Shown piece by piece: positions 33,066 to 41,919 of a stretch of DNA of 64,000 nt. Made by a program: the position numbers and the translations under genes. The notes below the pieces were generated by a model. It saw only the letters and a list, made by a program, of their open reading frames with translations. It did not search any database and had not been told where the DNA came from. This DNA comes from Nocardioides cremeus. Its GTDB lineage: Bacteria > Actinomycetota > Actinomycetes > Propionibacteriales > Nocardioidaceae. The stretch spans positions 1 through 64,000 of the forward strand of contig NZ_JAULSC010000019.1 in assembly GCF_030518195.1 (NCBI RefSeq), in the 5' to 3' direction. Positions within the stretch are counted from its first letter, which is position 1. Each line of letters begins with the position of its first letter.

Positions 33066-36000
33066 CCATCGACGAACTGACCCTTCCGGTCACGACCACT
33101 CCCCCGGACCACTCACAGTGGAAGCTGGAGACCCTCCAGCTGGTCAACTGGGGCGGCTTCCACGGCCACCACGTGATCGCGGTGGAGCCAGGCTCCACGC
33201 TGATCGCCGGTGCCTCGGGCGTCGGCAAGTCCACCCTCCTGGACTCCTGGATCGCGCTGATGATGCCCTCCGAGGTGCCGTTCAACGGCGCGTCCAACGA
33301 CGCGGGCACAGGACGTGCTCGATCGGCCGGGAAGCGGAATCTGCTCACCTACCTGCGGGGCAAGCAGGACAAGAAGACCGACAGCTCCGGACAGACGCGA
33401 GAGCTCGTGCTGCGAGGGCTGGACGGCGGCCCGGTGTGGGGCGCACTGGCATGCACCTTTGTCAACGACAGCGGCCGCAAGTACACGGTGACCCGCATCT
33501 ACTTCCTCCGGCCCGGCGCCGCCACCGACGGCGACGTCACGACCACGTTCGCCACCTTCGAGGGCTACCTGGACCTCTCACGCCTCGAGCCGCTGGCCAG
33601 GAGCAGGTTCGACAAGCGCGCGATGAAGGGCATCATCCCGGGCCTGGTCACCTTCAACACGTTCCGGGAGTTCGAGGAGAACCTGCACACCCGGCTGGGC
33701 ATCGGCGGCGGCGATGGCGGGCGCAAGGCGATGCGGCTGCTCGCCCGGGTGCAGGCCGGCATGCAGGTCAACCGGGTCGACGACCTCTACAAGACGATGG
33801 TGCTGGAGAGGCCGATCACCTACGAGGTCGCCGACAGCGCACTGGCGCAGTTCGCCGACCTGAAGGCCTCCTACCTGAAGATGGTCGACGAGGCCGACAA
33901 GGTGCGGGTGCTGCAGCGGCTGCCCGGGCTTCAGCACGACCTGGCGACCGCCCAGGCGGAGGCCGACCTGATCAGCCAGTTCGGCGTGGACCGGGACGGC
34001 CCGACGCCGTTCCAGCTGTGGCGGCTCCAGACCGAGCGAGCCCTGCTCGACGCAGCCGTCGCGGAGAACCGGCGGGACGAGGTCGAGACGAAGGCTGCCT
34101 TCACCCAGGCCAGGACCGACGAGCGTGGCTACGAGCAGCAGCTCGGACAGACCGCCGAGGAGAAGTACGCAAACGGCGGTGGCGCCATCGACGAGCGCCT
34201 GCGCGAGATCAGGCGCCTCGAGGACAGCACGGACAGCGTCCACCGGGCCAACCTGACGTTCCAGGCGCGCACCGAGCCGATCAACCTGGTCGAGCCGGAG
34301 ACCGCAGAGCAGTTCGCCGAAGCCCAGGTCGCCGCGGCGGACTTCCTCGCTGGCTACGAAAAGCGAATCGAGGCCCTCCAGGCCGAGGAAGAGACCGCCC
34401 AGGAGGCACTCTCACCACTTCGCAGCCAGCTACGTGATCTGCTCGCTGAGAAGGAGTCGCTGACGGGCCGTGCCGGCATGGTCCCGCGCCGGCTCCACGA
34501 GGCCCGGGTGCGCATGGCTGAGGCCGCCGGGCTCGACCCGATGAACGACCTGCCGTTCGTGGCTGAGCTGCTGGACGTCCTCCCGGAGGAGGACCACTGG
34601 CGCAAGGCGATCGAGACGACCCTGGGTGGCATCGCGCGCATCATACTGGTGGACCGCCAGGTCCGAGACCGCCTCTCGGCAGCGATCGACGGGATCACCA
34701 TCCGTCCTCGCATCCAGTTCCAGGCAGTGACCCTCGCCGTGCACGAGGACTGGCAGGGCGACCCCGACTACGTGTCCGGGAAGCTCGCCTTCAAGGACTC
34801 CCCCTTCTCGCGGTGGGTGCAGGACCGCGTCAGCCAGCCGGGCGTCGACCACCTGTGCGTCCCCAACGCAGCCGCGCTGTCCGGGACCGAGCCTCGCGTG
34901 ACCCCAGCCGGACAGACGAGGCACGGCGACAAGGGCGCACACGGCGAGTCCGGCGACGGGTACATCATCGGCTTCTCCAACGAGCGCCGCCTGGCCGACA
35001 TCGAGCGGCTGCTCGATCAGCTGGAGCCGCAGATGAAGCGGGCGCAGAAGGAGGTCTCCGAAGTCCAGGCGCGGATGCAGGACCTGCGTGATCAGCGCGT
35101 CGCCCACCGCCACGTCCAGGAGACCGAGTGGGCCACCATCGACTACCTGGGCCTCGGGCGACGCGTTGTCGAGCTTCAGGCCGAGATCCAGCGCCTGCGC
35201 GATGCCAACAAGGTGCTGGACGCCCTCCAGGCGGATGAGGACCGGATCAAGCCGCTGCTCGAGGACGCGCGCCGCACGCGGGTGCTCAAGGGGGATCATC
35301 TCGACAAGCTGGCCAAGGAGCACGGGAAGCTGTGCGACGAGCAGGACACCGCGCAGAACGCGATCGACGAGATCGTCAACAAGCAGACCGCGGCGGTCAC
35401 CGAGCACCAGCAGGTCTACCTGGACAAGGTCCTGGCCGACAACTTCAACCCCACCCGCCTGGAGTACTTCGCGTCGAACATGCGCGGCATGGAGAAGAAG
35501 CTGCGCGAGGAAGCAGCGGCTGCCCAACGGACCATCCGGAGCGCGAAGCAGACGATGGAGACGATGTTCGAGAGCTACAAGGGACGCTGGACCGAGCACA
35601 ACCTCGGCACATCGTTCGAGTCGGCCGACGGTTACCGCGAGATCCTCGACCGGATCCAGTCCGAGGGACTTCACGAGCGGCGCGAGAAGTGGCGCCGTGA
35701 GGTCGCCGCCTGGTCCAGCGACGACCTCCTGCAGCTCAACGACGCCTTCGACACGGCGCTCGAGGACATCGAAGAGCGCCTGCGGCCGGTGAACCGGATC
35801 CTCGCGACGCTCCCGTTCGGTGGCAAGGGCGTGCTCAAGATCGACATGCGTCGGGTGCTCAAGGACGACCTGAAGCAGTTCCGCCGCAACTTGCGGGAGC
35901 TGTCCTCGGGCCTCGCCCTCGAGCTCACCGAGCAGCAGATCGAGACCCGCTTCAAGCGGCTCAGCGACTTCATGGCCCAGATCAGCATCCCGGAGGGCCA

Positions 36001-36442
36001 CACGAAGTCCTCTACCGCCGAGCGGGACAGGTACCTCGACGTGCGCCAGCACGTGGTGATCACTGCGCTGTGCCTCGACGAGCACGGGCGTGAGGTCGCG
36101 AGGTACGACCACATCGCAGACAAGTCCGGGGGTGAGATGCAGGAGCTCGTCGCCTTCATCGTCGGGTCCGCCCTGCGCTACCAGCTGGGTGACGAGAGTC
36201 GGTCGCGACCCAGGTTCGCGCCGGTGTTCCTCGACGAGGCGTTCATCAAGGCCGACAGTGAGTTCGCCGGCCGGGCCATCAGGGCATGGCAGGACCTGGG
36301 GTTCCAGCTCATCGTGGGTGCGCCGGTCACGCAGGTGACATCGCTGGAGCCCCACATGGACCTGCTCCTCAACATCGTCAAGAGCGAGCGGGGCTACTCC
36401 TACGTCACCGATCTGCCCGACGATGAAGGCGACGCCGCGTGA
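33062..36442 (+). CDS. jetC: Wadjet type I SMC-like ATPase JetC
   Basis: 1126 residues, MukB/SbcC-like. Walker A GASGVGKST at 50-58 after LVNWGGFHGHHVIAVEPG; two long coiled-coil arms (about 250-480 and 640-850); ABC signature DKSGGEMQE near 1020; Walker B PVFLDEAFIKAD near 1055; and a following ITVGAP-like strand (FQLIVGAPVTQV). The hinge region lies near 500-620. JetC extrudes DNA loops, and topology sensing on small circles triggers cleavage by JetD. Overlaps jetB and jetD by four bases. All catalytic motifs are intact, so the system should be active. Confidence 0.93.
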   Translation: MTIDELTLPVTTTPPDHSQWKLETLQLVNWGGFHGHHVIAVEPGSTLIAGASGVGKSTLLDSWIALMMPSEVPFNGASNDAGTGRARSAGKRNLLTYLRGKQDKKTDSSGQTRELVLRGLDGGPVWGALACTFVNDSGRKYTVTRIYFLRPGAATDGDVTTTFATFEGYLDLSRLEPLARSRFDKRAMKGIIPGLVTFNTFREFEENLHTRLGIGGGDGGRKAMRLLARVQAGMQVNRVDDLYKTMVLERPITYEVADSALAQFADLKASYLKMVDEADKVRVLQRLPGLQHDLATAQAEADLISQFGVDRDGPTPFQLWRLQTERALLDAAVAENRRDEVETKAAFTQARTDERGYEQQLGQTAEEKYANGGGAIDERLREIRRLEDSTDSVHRANLTFQARTEPINLVEPETAEQFAEAQVAAADFLAGYEKRIEALQAEEETAQEALSPLRSQLRDLLAEKESLTGRAGMVPRRLHEARVRMAEAAGLDPMNDLPFVAELLDVLPEEDHWRKAIETTLGGIARIILVDRQVRDRLSAAIDGITIRPRIQFQAVTLAVHEDWQGDPDYVSGKLAFKDSPFSRWVQDRVSQPGVDHLCVPNAAALSGTEPRVTPAGQTRHGDKGAHGESGDGYIIGFSNERRLADIERLLDQLEPQMKRAQKEVSEVQARMQDLRDQRVAHRHVQETEWATIDYLGLGRRVVELQAEIQRLRDANKVLDALQADEDRIKPLLEDARRTRVLKGDHLDKLAKEHGKLCDEQDTAQNAIDEIVNKQTAAVTEHQQVYLDKVLADNFNPTRLEYFASNMRGMEKKLREEAAAAQRTIRSAKQTMETMFESYKGRWTEHNLGTSFESADGYREILDRIQSEGLHERREKWRREVAAWSSDDLLQLNDAFDTALEDIEERLRPVNRILATLPFGGKGVLKIDMRRVLKDDLKQFRRNLRELSSGLALELTEQQIETRFKRLSDFMAQISIPEGHTKSSTAERDRYLDVRQHVVITALCLDEHGREVARYDHIADKSGGEMQELVAFIVGSALRYQLGDESRSRPRFAPVFLDEAFIKADSEFAGRAIRAWQDLGFQLIVGAPVTQVTSLEPHMDLLLNIVKSERGYSYVTDLPDDEGDAA

Positions 36443-37614
36443 AGACCCCAGCAGCGCTCGTCGCTGACATCCAGCGCCGACTGGGCAACCAGTGGCACAG
36501 CCACCTGGCCGGCGAAGGCGATGCGTTCCCTCACGCGTTCCCCCTGGGGCGCGCAGCAGCAGCCGATCTGCGCTCCGACTACGCGGTCGTGCACGCCCGC
36601 ACAGTGGAGTGGCAGGACTGGGCGAAGGCGCACGGCGTGGACCTGCGGTACGAGACCCGGGTGGCGAAGGGCGGCACCCGGCAGGTGCTGCCGACGCACG
36701 CGCACGTTGTGGACATCGACCACGCGGCAGCGATCGTCGGTCACGACTGGCCAGCGCGCCTGCAACGAGGTCAGCAGCGCCTTCAAGTACTGCGTGCACG
36801 TCAACTGACGGACCTCGGCAAGGTGCTGCGCCTCGTCGACAAGTACTCGGCGGTCGACTTCGAGCTGCTGCTCGTGGTGGCCGACTGGTACCTCGAGGAT
36901 CCACTGCGTGCTGGTCTCGGCGTGACGCCTCGCCAGGTCCCGATCCCAGGGGTGCACGCCAAGTGGTTGCAGGCCCACCGAGCCGGCGTCCAGGCCCTGA
37001 CCGGACTGACGGAGCTGGGGATCCTGCCCGCGCACCCGCCGCGCATCCACTTCACGTACCTGGACCCGGCCTATCGGTCGACCGGAGGCCGACTGCACGA
37101 CTCGGCCACGGTTGGCGACCAGTTCACGCCCGCCTACCTGCCTGAGGTCGTCGTGATCTCCGAGAACAAGGACACCGCGATCCACCTCCCTGTGCTTGAG
37201 GGCGGGATCTCGGTCGAGGGTGTGGGCAAGGGCGGCAAGACGCCCGCAGCGTTCCCGTGGCTCCGCGATGCGCCCGTGGTCGTGTACTGGGGGGACATCG
37301 ACAGCGACGGCTACGAGATCCTCAACGGTTACCGCGCGGACTTCGACCGCGACATCGACTCGATCCTGATGGGCCCAGCCACGTACGACCAGTACTCGAC
37401 GTTTGGCACGAGCTACGACCAGCACGGCAAGCTGTTGACTCCCGGGACGCCGAAGACGCTCGACAGGCTCCGCGACGATGAGCGCACGATGTACGAACGC
37501 GTTCTGGACCCCGACCACGCCGACCATCGCCGTATCGAACAGGAGCGGATCCCGCTCCAGGTGGCAGTGGACGCGGTGAGGCGGATCAGTGAAGGCCTCA
37601 GGCCCTCTCGATGA
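36439..37614 (+). CDS. jetD: Wadjet nuclease JetD (DUF3322/DUF2220, TOPRIM)
   Basis: 391 residues from GTG overlapping the jetC stop. The N-terminal DUF3322 part (HARTVEWQDWAKAHGVDLRY) is followed by the TOPRIM-like DUF2220 domain: EVVVISENKDTAIHLPVLEG (glutamate), VVVYWGDIDSDGYEILNGYR (Asp-x-Asp-x-D) and RIEQERIPLQVAVDAVRRIS. These are the metal-binding residues of Topo VI-A/Spo11-like TOPRIM folds. JetD cleaves the plasmid DNA trapped by JetABC. The last 17 bases overlap the convergent small gene at 37598-37891. Confidence 0.92.
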   Translation: MKTPAALVADIQRRLGNQWHSHLAGEGDAFPHAFPLGRAAAADLRSDYAVVHARTVEWQDWAKAHGVDLRYETRVAKGGTRQVLPTHAHVVDIDHAAAIVGHDWPARLQRGQQRLQVLRARQLTDLGKVLRLVDKYSAVDFELLLVVADWYLEDPLRAGLGVTPRQVPIPGVHAKWLQAHRAGVQALTGLTELGILPAHPPRIHFTYLDPAYRSTGGRLHDSATVGDQFTPAYLPEVVVISENKDTAIHLPVLEGGISVEGVGKGGKTPAAFPWLRDAPVVVYWGDIDSDGYEILNGYRADFDRDIDSILMGPATYDQYSTFGTSYDQHGKLLTPGTPKTLDRLRDDERTMYERVLDPDHADHRRIEQERIPLQVAVDAVRRISEGLRPSR

Positions 37615-37891
37615 CGTTGGCGGGTAGCCAGTCTTCGACCAACGCCCAGCCCTCGGCGTCGTATGGCGCGGGGTAGCACACCCGGCCCCACCATCCGTCG
37701 CCGCGCTTCTCCCAGCGCAGCAGCAGGCCCGCACGACGGCCGAGCTCGTCGGTGACGAACACGTGCCTCACGTCGGGCGGTGGCGGGGCGCTCATGACGT
37801 CCACGGTAGGCACGGCAGGTTGGTCGCTCCGGACTCGGTCAGACAGGCGGACCGCGAAGGGGTTGTTGCGTCGGTTCATGCCGCCAGCCAT
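37598..37891 (-). CDS. Small SH3-like/beta protein, paralogue 3 (97 aa)
   Basis: 97 residues. The start was set at ATG 37891 because the resulting N-terminus (MAGG, then DRVRSDQPAVP) parallels that of the 98-residue protein at 6970 (MAGG, then DRVRVDQPTEP). The core GLLLRWEKRGDGWWGRVCYP and ALVEDWLPANVI match the same module. It is convergent with jetD and overlaps its 3' end. A distant copy on the same element suggests a functional family rather than a chance tandem. Role unknown. Confidence 0.6.
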   Translation of the reverse strand: MAGGMNRRNNPFAVRLSDRVRSDQPAVPTVDVMSAPPPPDVRHVFVTDELGRRAGLLLRWEKRGDGWWGRVCYPAPYDAEGWALVEDWLPANVIERA

Positions 37892-37977
37892 GCGGGTGAC
37901 GCTGTCGCAAGGGTCCGACAAGGGAAAGCCTGTGGATGACGCCAGCGGCGCACGCGCAGCCACGGCAGCATGGGCCT

Positions 37978-38100
37978 ATGACTCCCGAGGAACTCCACGC
38001 AGCGGTCGACGCCGAGCTGGGGCCGTGCTTTATCCCGGATTGCCCTGGGTCTGTGTGGCCGGTGTGGGAGAGCGAGCTCGACGAGGGCTCGCAGTCGTAG
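37978..38100 (+). CDS. Possible small protein (40 aa)
   Basis: MTPEELHAAVDAELGPCFIP starts a 40-codon frame ending with SELDEGSQS and TAG. It has two cysteines (C-x4-C in CFIPDC) and good codon bias, but no strong ribosome site. It lies alone between two minus-strand genes. Supported only by composition. Confidence 0.35.
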   Translation: MTPEELHAAVDAELGPCFIPDCPGSVWPVWESELDEGSQS

Positions 38101-38113
38101 GCGAGCGCCCGGT

Positions 38114-39010
38114 TCAGCCCTGAGCCTGCTCTAGCCTCTTCCGCAGACGCTGGACCTCAGCCTCAGCCCTCGCAAGCTGGGCCTCGACCCTCTCCCGCTC
38201 GATCGGAGGCGGCGCCGCCGGCTTCGGCGGCGGAACGAGCGGGCCGATGCGCTGGTAACCGGTGACGCGCTTGGCAGCAGTGCAGGCGAAGCATTCGTGT
38301 TCCGGCTCAGGTCGGGGCCACCCGAGGTCGAGCATCCGACGGATGTGGTCCCTCTCCGGCCCCTCGTTCGGCCAACCGGGCTCCCCCGATGCCCACATCT
38401 CCTCGAAGTCGCGGCGGATCTCGGCGAGCCGCTTCTTCGTGACCAGCCTGGGCCCGTCTTCGGGCTTCCAGTCGAGGTCGCCAACGCACACGTCGGCGTA
38501 GTGCCCGCAGCTGAGCTTGACTCGCCAGAACGCCGACGAGTGCGGCTCCGGGCGCTGGATCTTCGCCCACGTCTCCGCGTCGAGGCCGTGTTGCGGCTCC
38601 TCGGGGTCGGCAGGGAACTCGTGCACCCGGCGCTCGTCCCACTCCGCGATCTCGCGGTAGGGCTTCGCGACGTGGTGATCACGGCACCAGAACTCTCCGT
38701 CGGGCAGCCGACACCCGGTCACCGGGTCTCGGTCGCTGCGCTCGTCGGGGAAACGGTCCTTGCCGGTCGTGAAGATCTCCCGGACGCAGCCACACTACAG
38801 CTGGATTCTCCAGCGGAACAGGTCCTCTGCCTTGGGGATGAACAACGGCCAGAGCGCGGGGTCCAGCCGCCGGCGCAGATCGGCGACGCCCTCCTCGAAC
38901 TCCGTCATCGCCTCGGCTCGCGGTCGCGCTCTGCCGGGGACCCGGGTCCGCAGACTGCGCGGTTCAGGCTGGTCGGGCGAGGGCACGGGGCTGGCGTCAG
39001 ACGTGGCCAT
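38114..39010 (-). pseudogene. Cysteine-rich protein split by an in-frame amber stop
   Basis: Two frames in the same register, 39010-38795 and 38794-38114, are separated by one TAG codon at 38795-38797. The text around it reads FRWRIQL, stop, CGCVREIFTTGKDRFPDE, and further down the parallel repeat AFWRVKLSCGHYADVCVGD. The stop falls exactly where the second repeat has Ser. The product would be a protein of about 298 residues with several Cys/His clusters (CGC, CRDHH, CGHY, CFAC) and a C-terminal helix. It is probably a zinc-binding element protein disabled by a nonsense mutation, or one needing readthrough. Confidence 0.65.
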
Positions 39011-39067
39011 GACCGCGAGTCTGTACGAGTCCGGGGACAATCAGAAGGACGCTCTGGCCTGCTGCTC

Positions 39068-39766
39068 CTAGATGCGCGGCCCCTTCTCGGTTCGGGTGCG
39101 CGGCTGCGCACCTAGCTGGTCGTCCTTGATCTCGCCGGTGTCCAGGTCGACCTCGATCAGGCGCGGTCGCCCGACGGGCTGGGACTGGTCGTAGGCCCGT
39201 CGGTTGGCGGGCAGCGCGTCGACGTCGTGGGCGAAGGCGTTCTCACGCCGCTGCGCGCTGGCGTCGCCCAGGTGCTCGTTGTGTCGCGGCTTGCCTGGCC
39301 AGCTCTTGTGCTCGTCCTCGCAGTGGGCTCGCAGCCTGTTGCGCATGCGGTCGGTGAAGGCGGGCAGGCAGTAGCGGTGCCACTCCTCAAGCGCGTCGCT
39401 GGTCATGGCCAGTCCGGCGCGACGGCGTTGATCGGCCAGGACTGCGATCTCGTGGACCAGGTGCGAGTGCAGGGGCCAGCAACTGGGGATGAGTCCGGAA
39501 ACGTCCCAGGTGTACTCGCGGTTGAGCCAGATCACGACGTCCTCGAGCCACTCCCACAGTTGGTGCCGGAGCTCGGGGTCTAGGCACGTGGCCGGCTCCC
39601 AGGGCCGCGGCAGCAGGGCGTGGTTGCCCAGAGCCTTCTTCTGCTCCTCGGTGCCGTTCATGGCGATGTGAAGCTCGCGGTAGGCCAGCCGGACCTGCTC
39701 CCCGGGTACGGGGAACGGGAACACCATCGGGCCGGGTGCAGCCCGTCGGGCCTGTTCGGTCGTCAC
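39068..39766 (-). CDS. Conserved element protein behind the coupling-protein gene (possible DUF4913)
   Basis: 232 residues. LRHQLWEWLEDVVIWLNREY, GLIPSCWPLHSHLVHEIAVL and DALEEWHRYCLPAFTDRMRN form a W-rich helical domain like the DUF4913-type proteins that follow TraG/VirD4 genes in actinobacterial conjugative elements (an R-Y ... C-W--H---V-E- pattern). The C-terminal 60 residues are polar. The start overlaps the stop of the coupling-protein gene (ATGA at 39763-39766), so it belongs to the transfer operon. Function unknown. Confidence 0.6.
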   Translation of the reverse strand: MTTEQARRAAPGPMVFPFPVPGEQVRLAYRELHIAMNGTEEQKKALGNHALLPRPWEPATCLDPELRHQLWEWLEDVVIWLNREYTWDVSGLIPSCWPLHSHLVHEIAVLADQRRRAGLAMTSDALEEWHRYCLPAFTDRMRNRLRAHCEDEHKSWPGKPRHNEHLGDASAQRRENAFAHDVDALPANRRAYDQSQPVGRPRLIEVDLDTGEIKDDQLGAQPRTRTEKGPRI

Positions 39767-41241
39767 AGCTCACTCCTTGTCGGTTCGGTCTCGTCGTCGA
39801 CGAAGCCGAGGCGGCGCGCCTCGACGAGGGCGGCGGTCGCCCGGGCCTCGGGGGTGATCACCATGCGGCGGTCGTTGGTGAGCCGCGCGCGCAGCGCCCT
39901 CTGGTCGGCCAGGAGCCGCTCGCCGGCCTTGCCCTCCACGCAGCGGTGCAGCTTGGCGATGATCGGCTTGCCGTTCTCGGCGATCACCAGGGCCCGCCGC
40001 TCGGGCAGCTGGCGGACCTCCTCGGGCCGCATGATGGGGATGTCGTCGCCGGAGAAGTTGCGGCTACCGCCGTTGAACCCGCCGGTGGAGTGGGTGACGC
40101 GGCCGATGCGGACGGTTCCGAGCAGGTCGGAGATCTCCTGGTTGAACGCGACGTCCTTCGACCCGCCGAACATCACCAGGGTGTTGGTGAGGCCGAGCAG
40201 TGCCCGGGCCTCGTGCTCGCCGAAGATGCTGGTCAGCTGGGGACGGGTCTGGGCGGCCCAGATGAACGACAGGCCCAGGGCGCGCTCGTTGGCCATCCGG
40301 GTGCGCAGGGTCGGCAGCGGTGCGGTCGAGGGCAGCTCGTCGAGAACCGAGACCAGGGGCGGGCACAGCCGGCCTCCCCACGGTGAGCTGTTGGCCAGCA
40401 GCAGCCCGGTGTCCAAGACGTGCTCGGCCACCGCGGTCATCAGCGGGCTGGCCGAGGCGTAGGGGTCTTCGCGGCCCAGCAGGTAGATGGTGCCGCGTCG
40501 ACGGATCACGTCGGCCAGGTCGGTGGCCGGGTGCCCGTGGCTGGGCACGCAGCGGCGGCGGATGTCGGCCTGGAAGAACAACGACACCGCCTGCTGCACC
40601 GTGGTGATCGTGTTGCCGGCGGTGCGGTCGTCGCCGTTGAGCGCCCCGTGCAGCAGGCCGTGCCAGAACGGCTCGGCGTGCGGGTGGCGTCGCAGGATCT
40701 CCATCGGCTGGCTGGCCGCGGTCGGGTTCGCGACCCATTGCAGGACGTCCTCGAGGGTCTTTCCGGTCAGGGCCGCGGCGTGGAAGTAGCCCTGCAGCAC
40801 CTTCGCCGACTCCGCGGCGTAGAACCGGGCGGCATCGTCCCCGGTGCCGCCGGTGATCGCACCCTTGACGGTGCCGGCGGTGAAGGCCTTGGCTCGCCGC
40901 TCGGCGACCTTGGGGTCCACACACCCTGCGATCGGGTCCCAGATCAGCTCGTCGACGACGCCCTCGGCCAGCCCGAACGGGTCGAGGACCACGCACGGCC
41001 GGTCGTCGCGGGAGCGTTCGGTGAGGCTGAGCAGCAGGTCCTCGACCTTCGTCAGGGTGACCAGGGCAGCGCCCGGGGCACTGAGCAGCGCCGGGGTGAG
41101 CAGGTCGAGGGTCTTGCCGGAGCCCTGCGGGCCGATCACCCCGGCGGTGCGGTCCCACGGCACCCACAGCTCGCCGCCACGCGGCTCGTGCGCGTCCCCG
41201 ATGCGCCAGCCCACGTCCCACGGGTTGAACCTCAGCTTCAT
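39763..41241 (-). CDS. VirD4/TraG-type conjugative coupling protein
   Basis: 492 residues. Walker A GPQGSGKT at 37-44, then TPALLSAPGAALVTLTKVED and CVVLDPFGLAEGVVDELIWD. Walker B PLVSVLDELPSTAPLPTL is near 300, followed by FIWAAQTRPQLTSIFGEHEA (the Q-S/R--QL motif) and LVMFGGSKDVAFNQEISDLLG. It is a TraG/TraD-like ATPase without N-terminal membrane segments; those are probably supplied by the membrane protein encoded immediately upstream, whose stop overlaps this start. It links the relaxase-DNA complex to the secretion channel. Confidence 0.92.
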   Translation of the reverse strand: MKLRFNPWDVGWRIGDAHEPRGGELWVPWDRTAGVIGPQGSGKTLDLLTPALLSAPGAALVTLTKVEDLLLSLTERSRDDRPCVVLDPFGLAEGVVDELIWDPIAGCVDPKVAERRAKAFTAGTVKGAITGGTGDDAARFYAAESAKVLQGYFHAAALTGKTLEDVLQWVANPTAASQPMEILRRHPHAEPFWHGLLHGALNGDDRTAGNTITTVQQAVSLFFQADIRRRCVPSHGHPATDLADVIRRRGTIYLLGREDPYASASPLMTAVAEHVLDTGLLLANSSPWGGRLCPPLVSVLDELPSTAPLPTLRTRMANERALGLSFIWAAQTRPQLTSIFGEHEARALLGLTNTLVMFGGSKDVAFNQEISDLLGTVRIGRVTHSTGGFNGGSRNFSGDDIPIMRPEEVRQLPERRALVIAENGKPIIAKLHRCVEGKAGERLLADQRALRARLTNDRRMVITPEARATAALVEARRLGFVDDETEPTRSEL

Positions 41242-41843
41242 CGCTCCTCCTCCTTCGTCCGGCGGCCGTTGAGCAGCCACGAGCTGAGCCCGTGGCCGAG
41301 CTGCGGCCCGGTCTGTTCGGTGAGGTCGCCGGCGGTGCGCTGAACGGGTGCCGCCGTGGCGGTGGCGGGCTTGCCGTAGAGGTCGGGCCGGACGATGCCG
41401 GCGACCTTGCGCAGCCGGGTGACGCCCAGGATCTTCTCGGCCTCTGCGGCGGTGGCCATGCCGCGCATGCGTCCCGGGCCCCACCGCTGGTAGGCCCAGA
41501 CGCCGGCCCAGATGGTGGCGCTCAGCAGCGCGACCTCGGTCATCGCGAGGCTGACCCACACCAGGCCGCGTCCAGCACGGCCGTCCGGTGTCGGTGTGGG
41601 CAGGCCGGCGTCGGCGTGCCCGCCGAGCACGCCGGGGAGGCTGGTCCAGAAGGCGGTGCCGATGGGTGAGGGGAACGCGCCGGCGTTGGCGTCGGGCCAG
41701 GTCCAGCCGGCGCCGGCGAGCAGGTTCGCGACGGAGCGGCCCAGCTGGATGCCGATGACGATGACGAACAGGGCCGCCAGGGCCACGGCTACAGGGATCT
41801 CCCAGGTCCAGGGGTAGGGGTCGCGTCGTCGCTCTCGCTGCAT
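41238..41843 (-). CDS. Membrane partner of the coupling protein (201 aa)
   Basis: 201 residues with two transmembrane helices (VAVALAALFVIVIGIQLG near 18-35; VWVSLAMTEVALLSATIWAG near 95-115) and a cytoplasmic C-terminal half (ATAAEAEKILGVTRLRKVAG; IVRPDLYGKP). This matches the N-terminal part of full-length TraG-like proteins, split here into a separate gene. GGAGGCGG precedes ATG 41843. A TAGGTGACC variant of the element motif lies about 45 bases upstream (41887-41895). Confidence 0.7.
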   Translation of the reverse strand: MQRERRRDPYPWTWEIPVAVALAALFVIVIGIQLGRSVANLLAGAGWTWPDANAGAFPSPIGTAFWTSLPGVLGGHADAGLPTPTPDGRAGRGLVWVSLAMTEVALLSATIWAGVWAYQRWGPGRMRGMATAAEAEKILGVTRLRKVAGIVRPDLYGKPATATAAPVQRTAGDLTEQTGPQLGHGLSSWLLNGRRTKEEER

Positions 41844-41919
41844 TGGATTCCGCCTCCTGGATTCGTGGGTGGTCGAAGTTCTGGCTGGTCACCTATGTGT
41901 CGGGAGGGCCCGGCAGCGA

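Noticed and set aside
34430..36904. 824-codon open frame on the minus strand
   Set aside because: Antisense to jetC/jetD, whose Walker and TOPRIM motifs are unambiguous.
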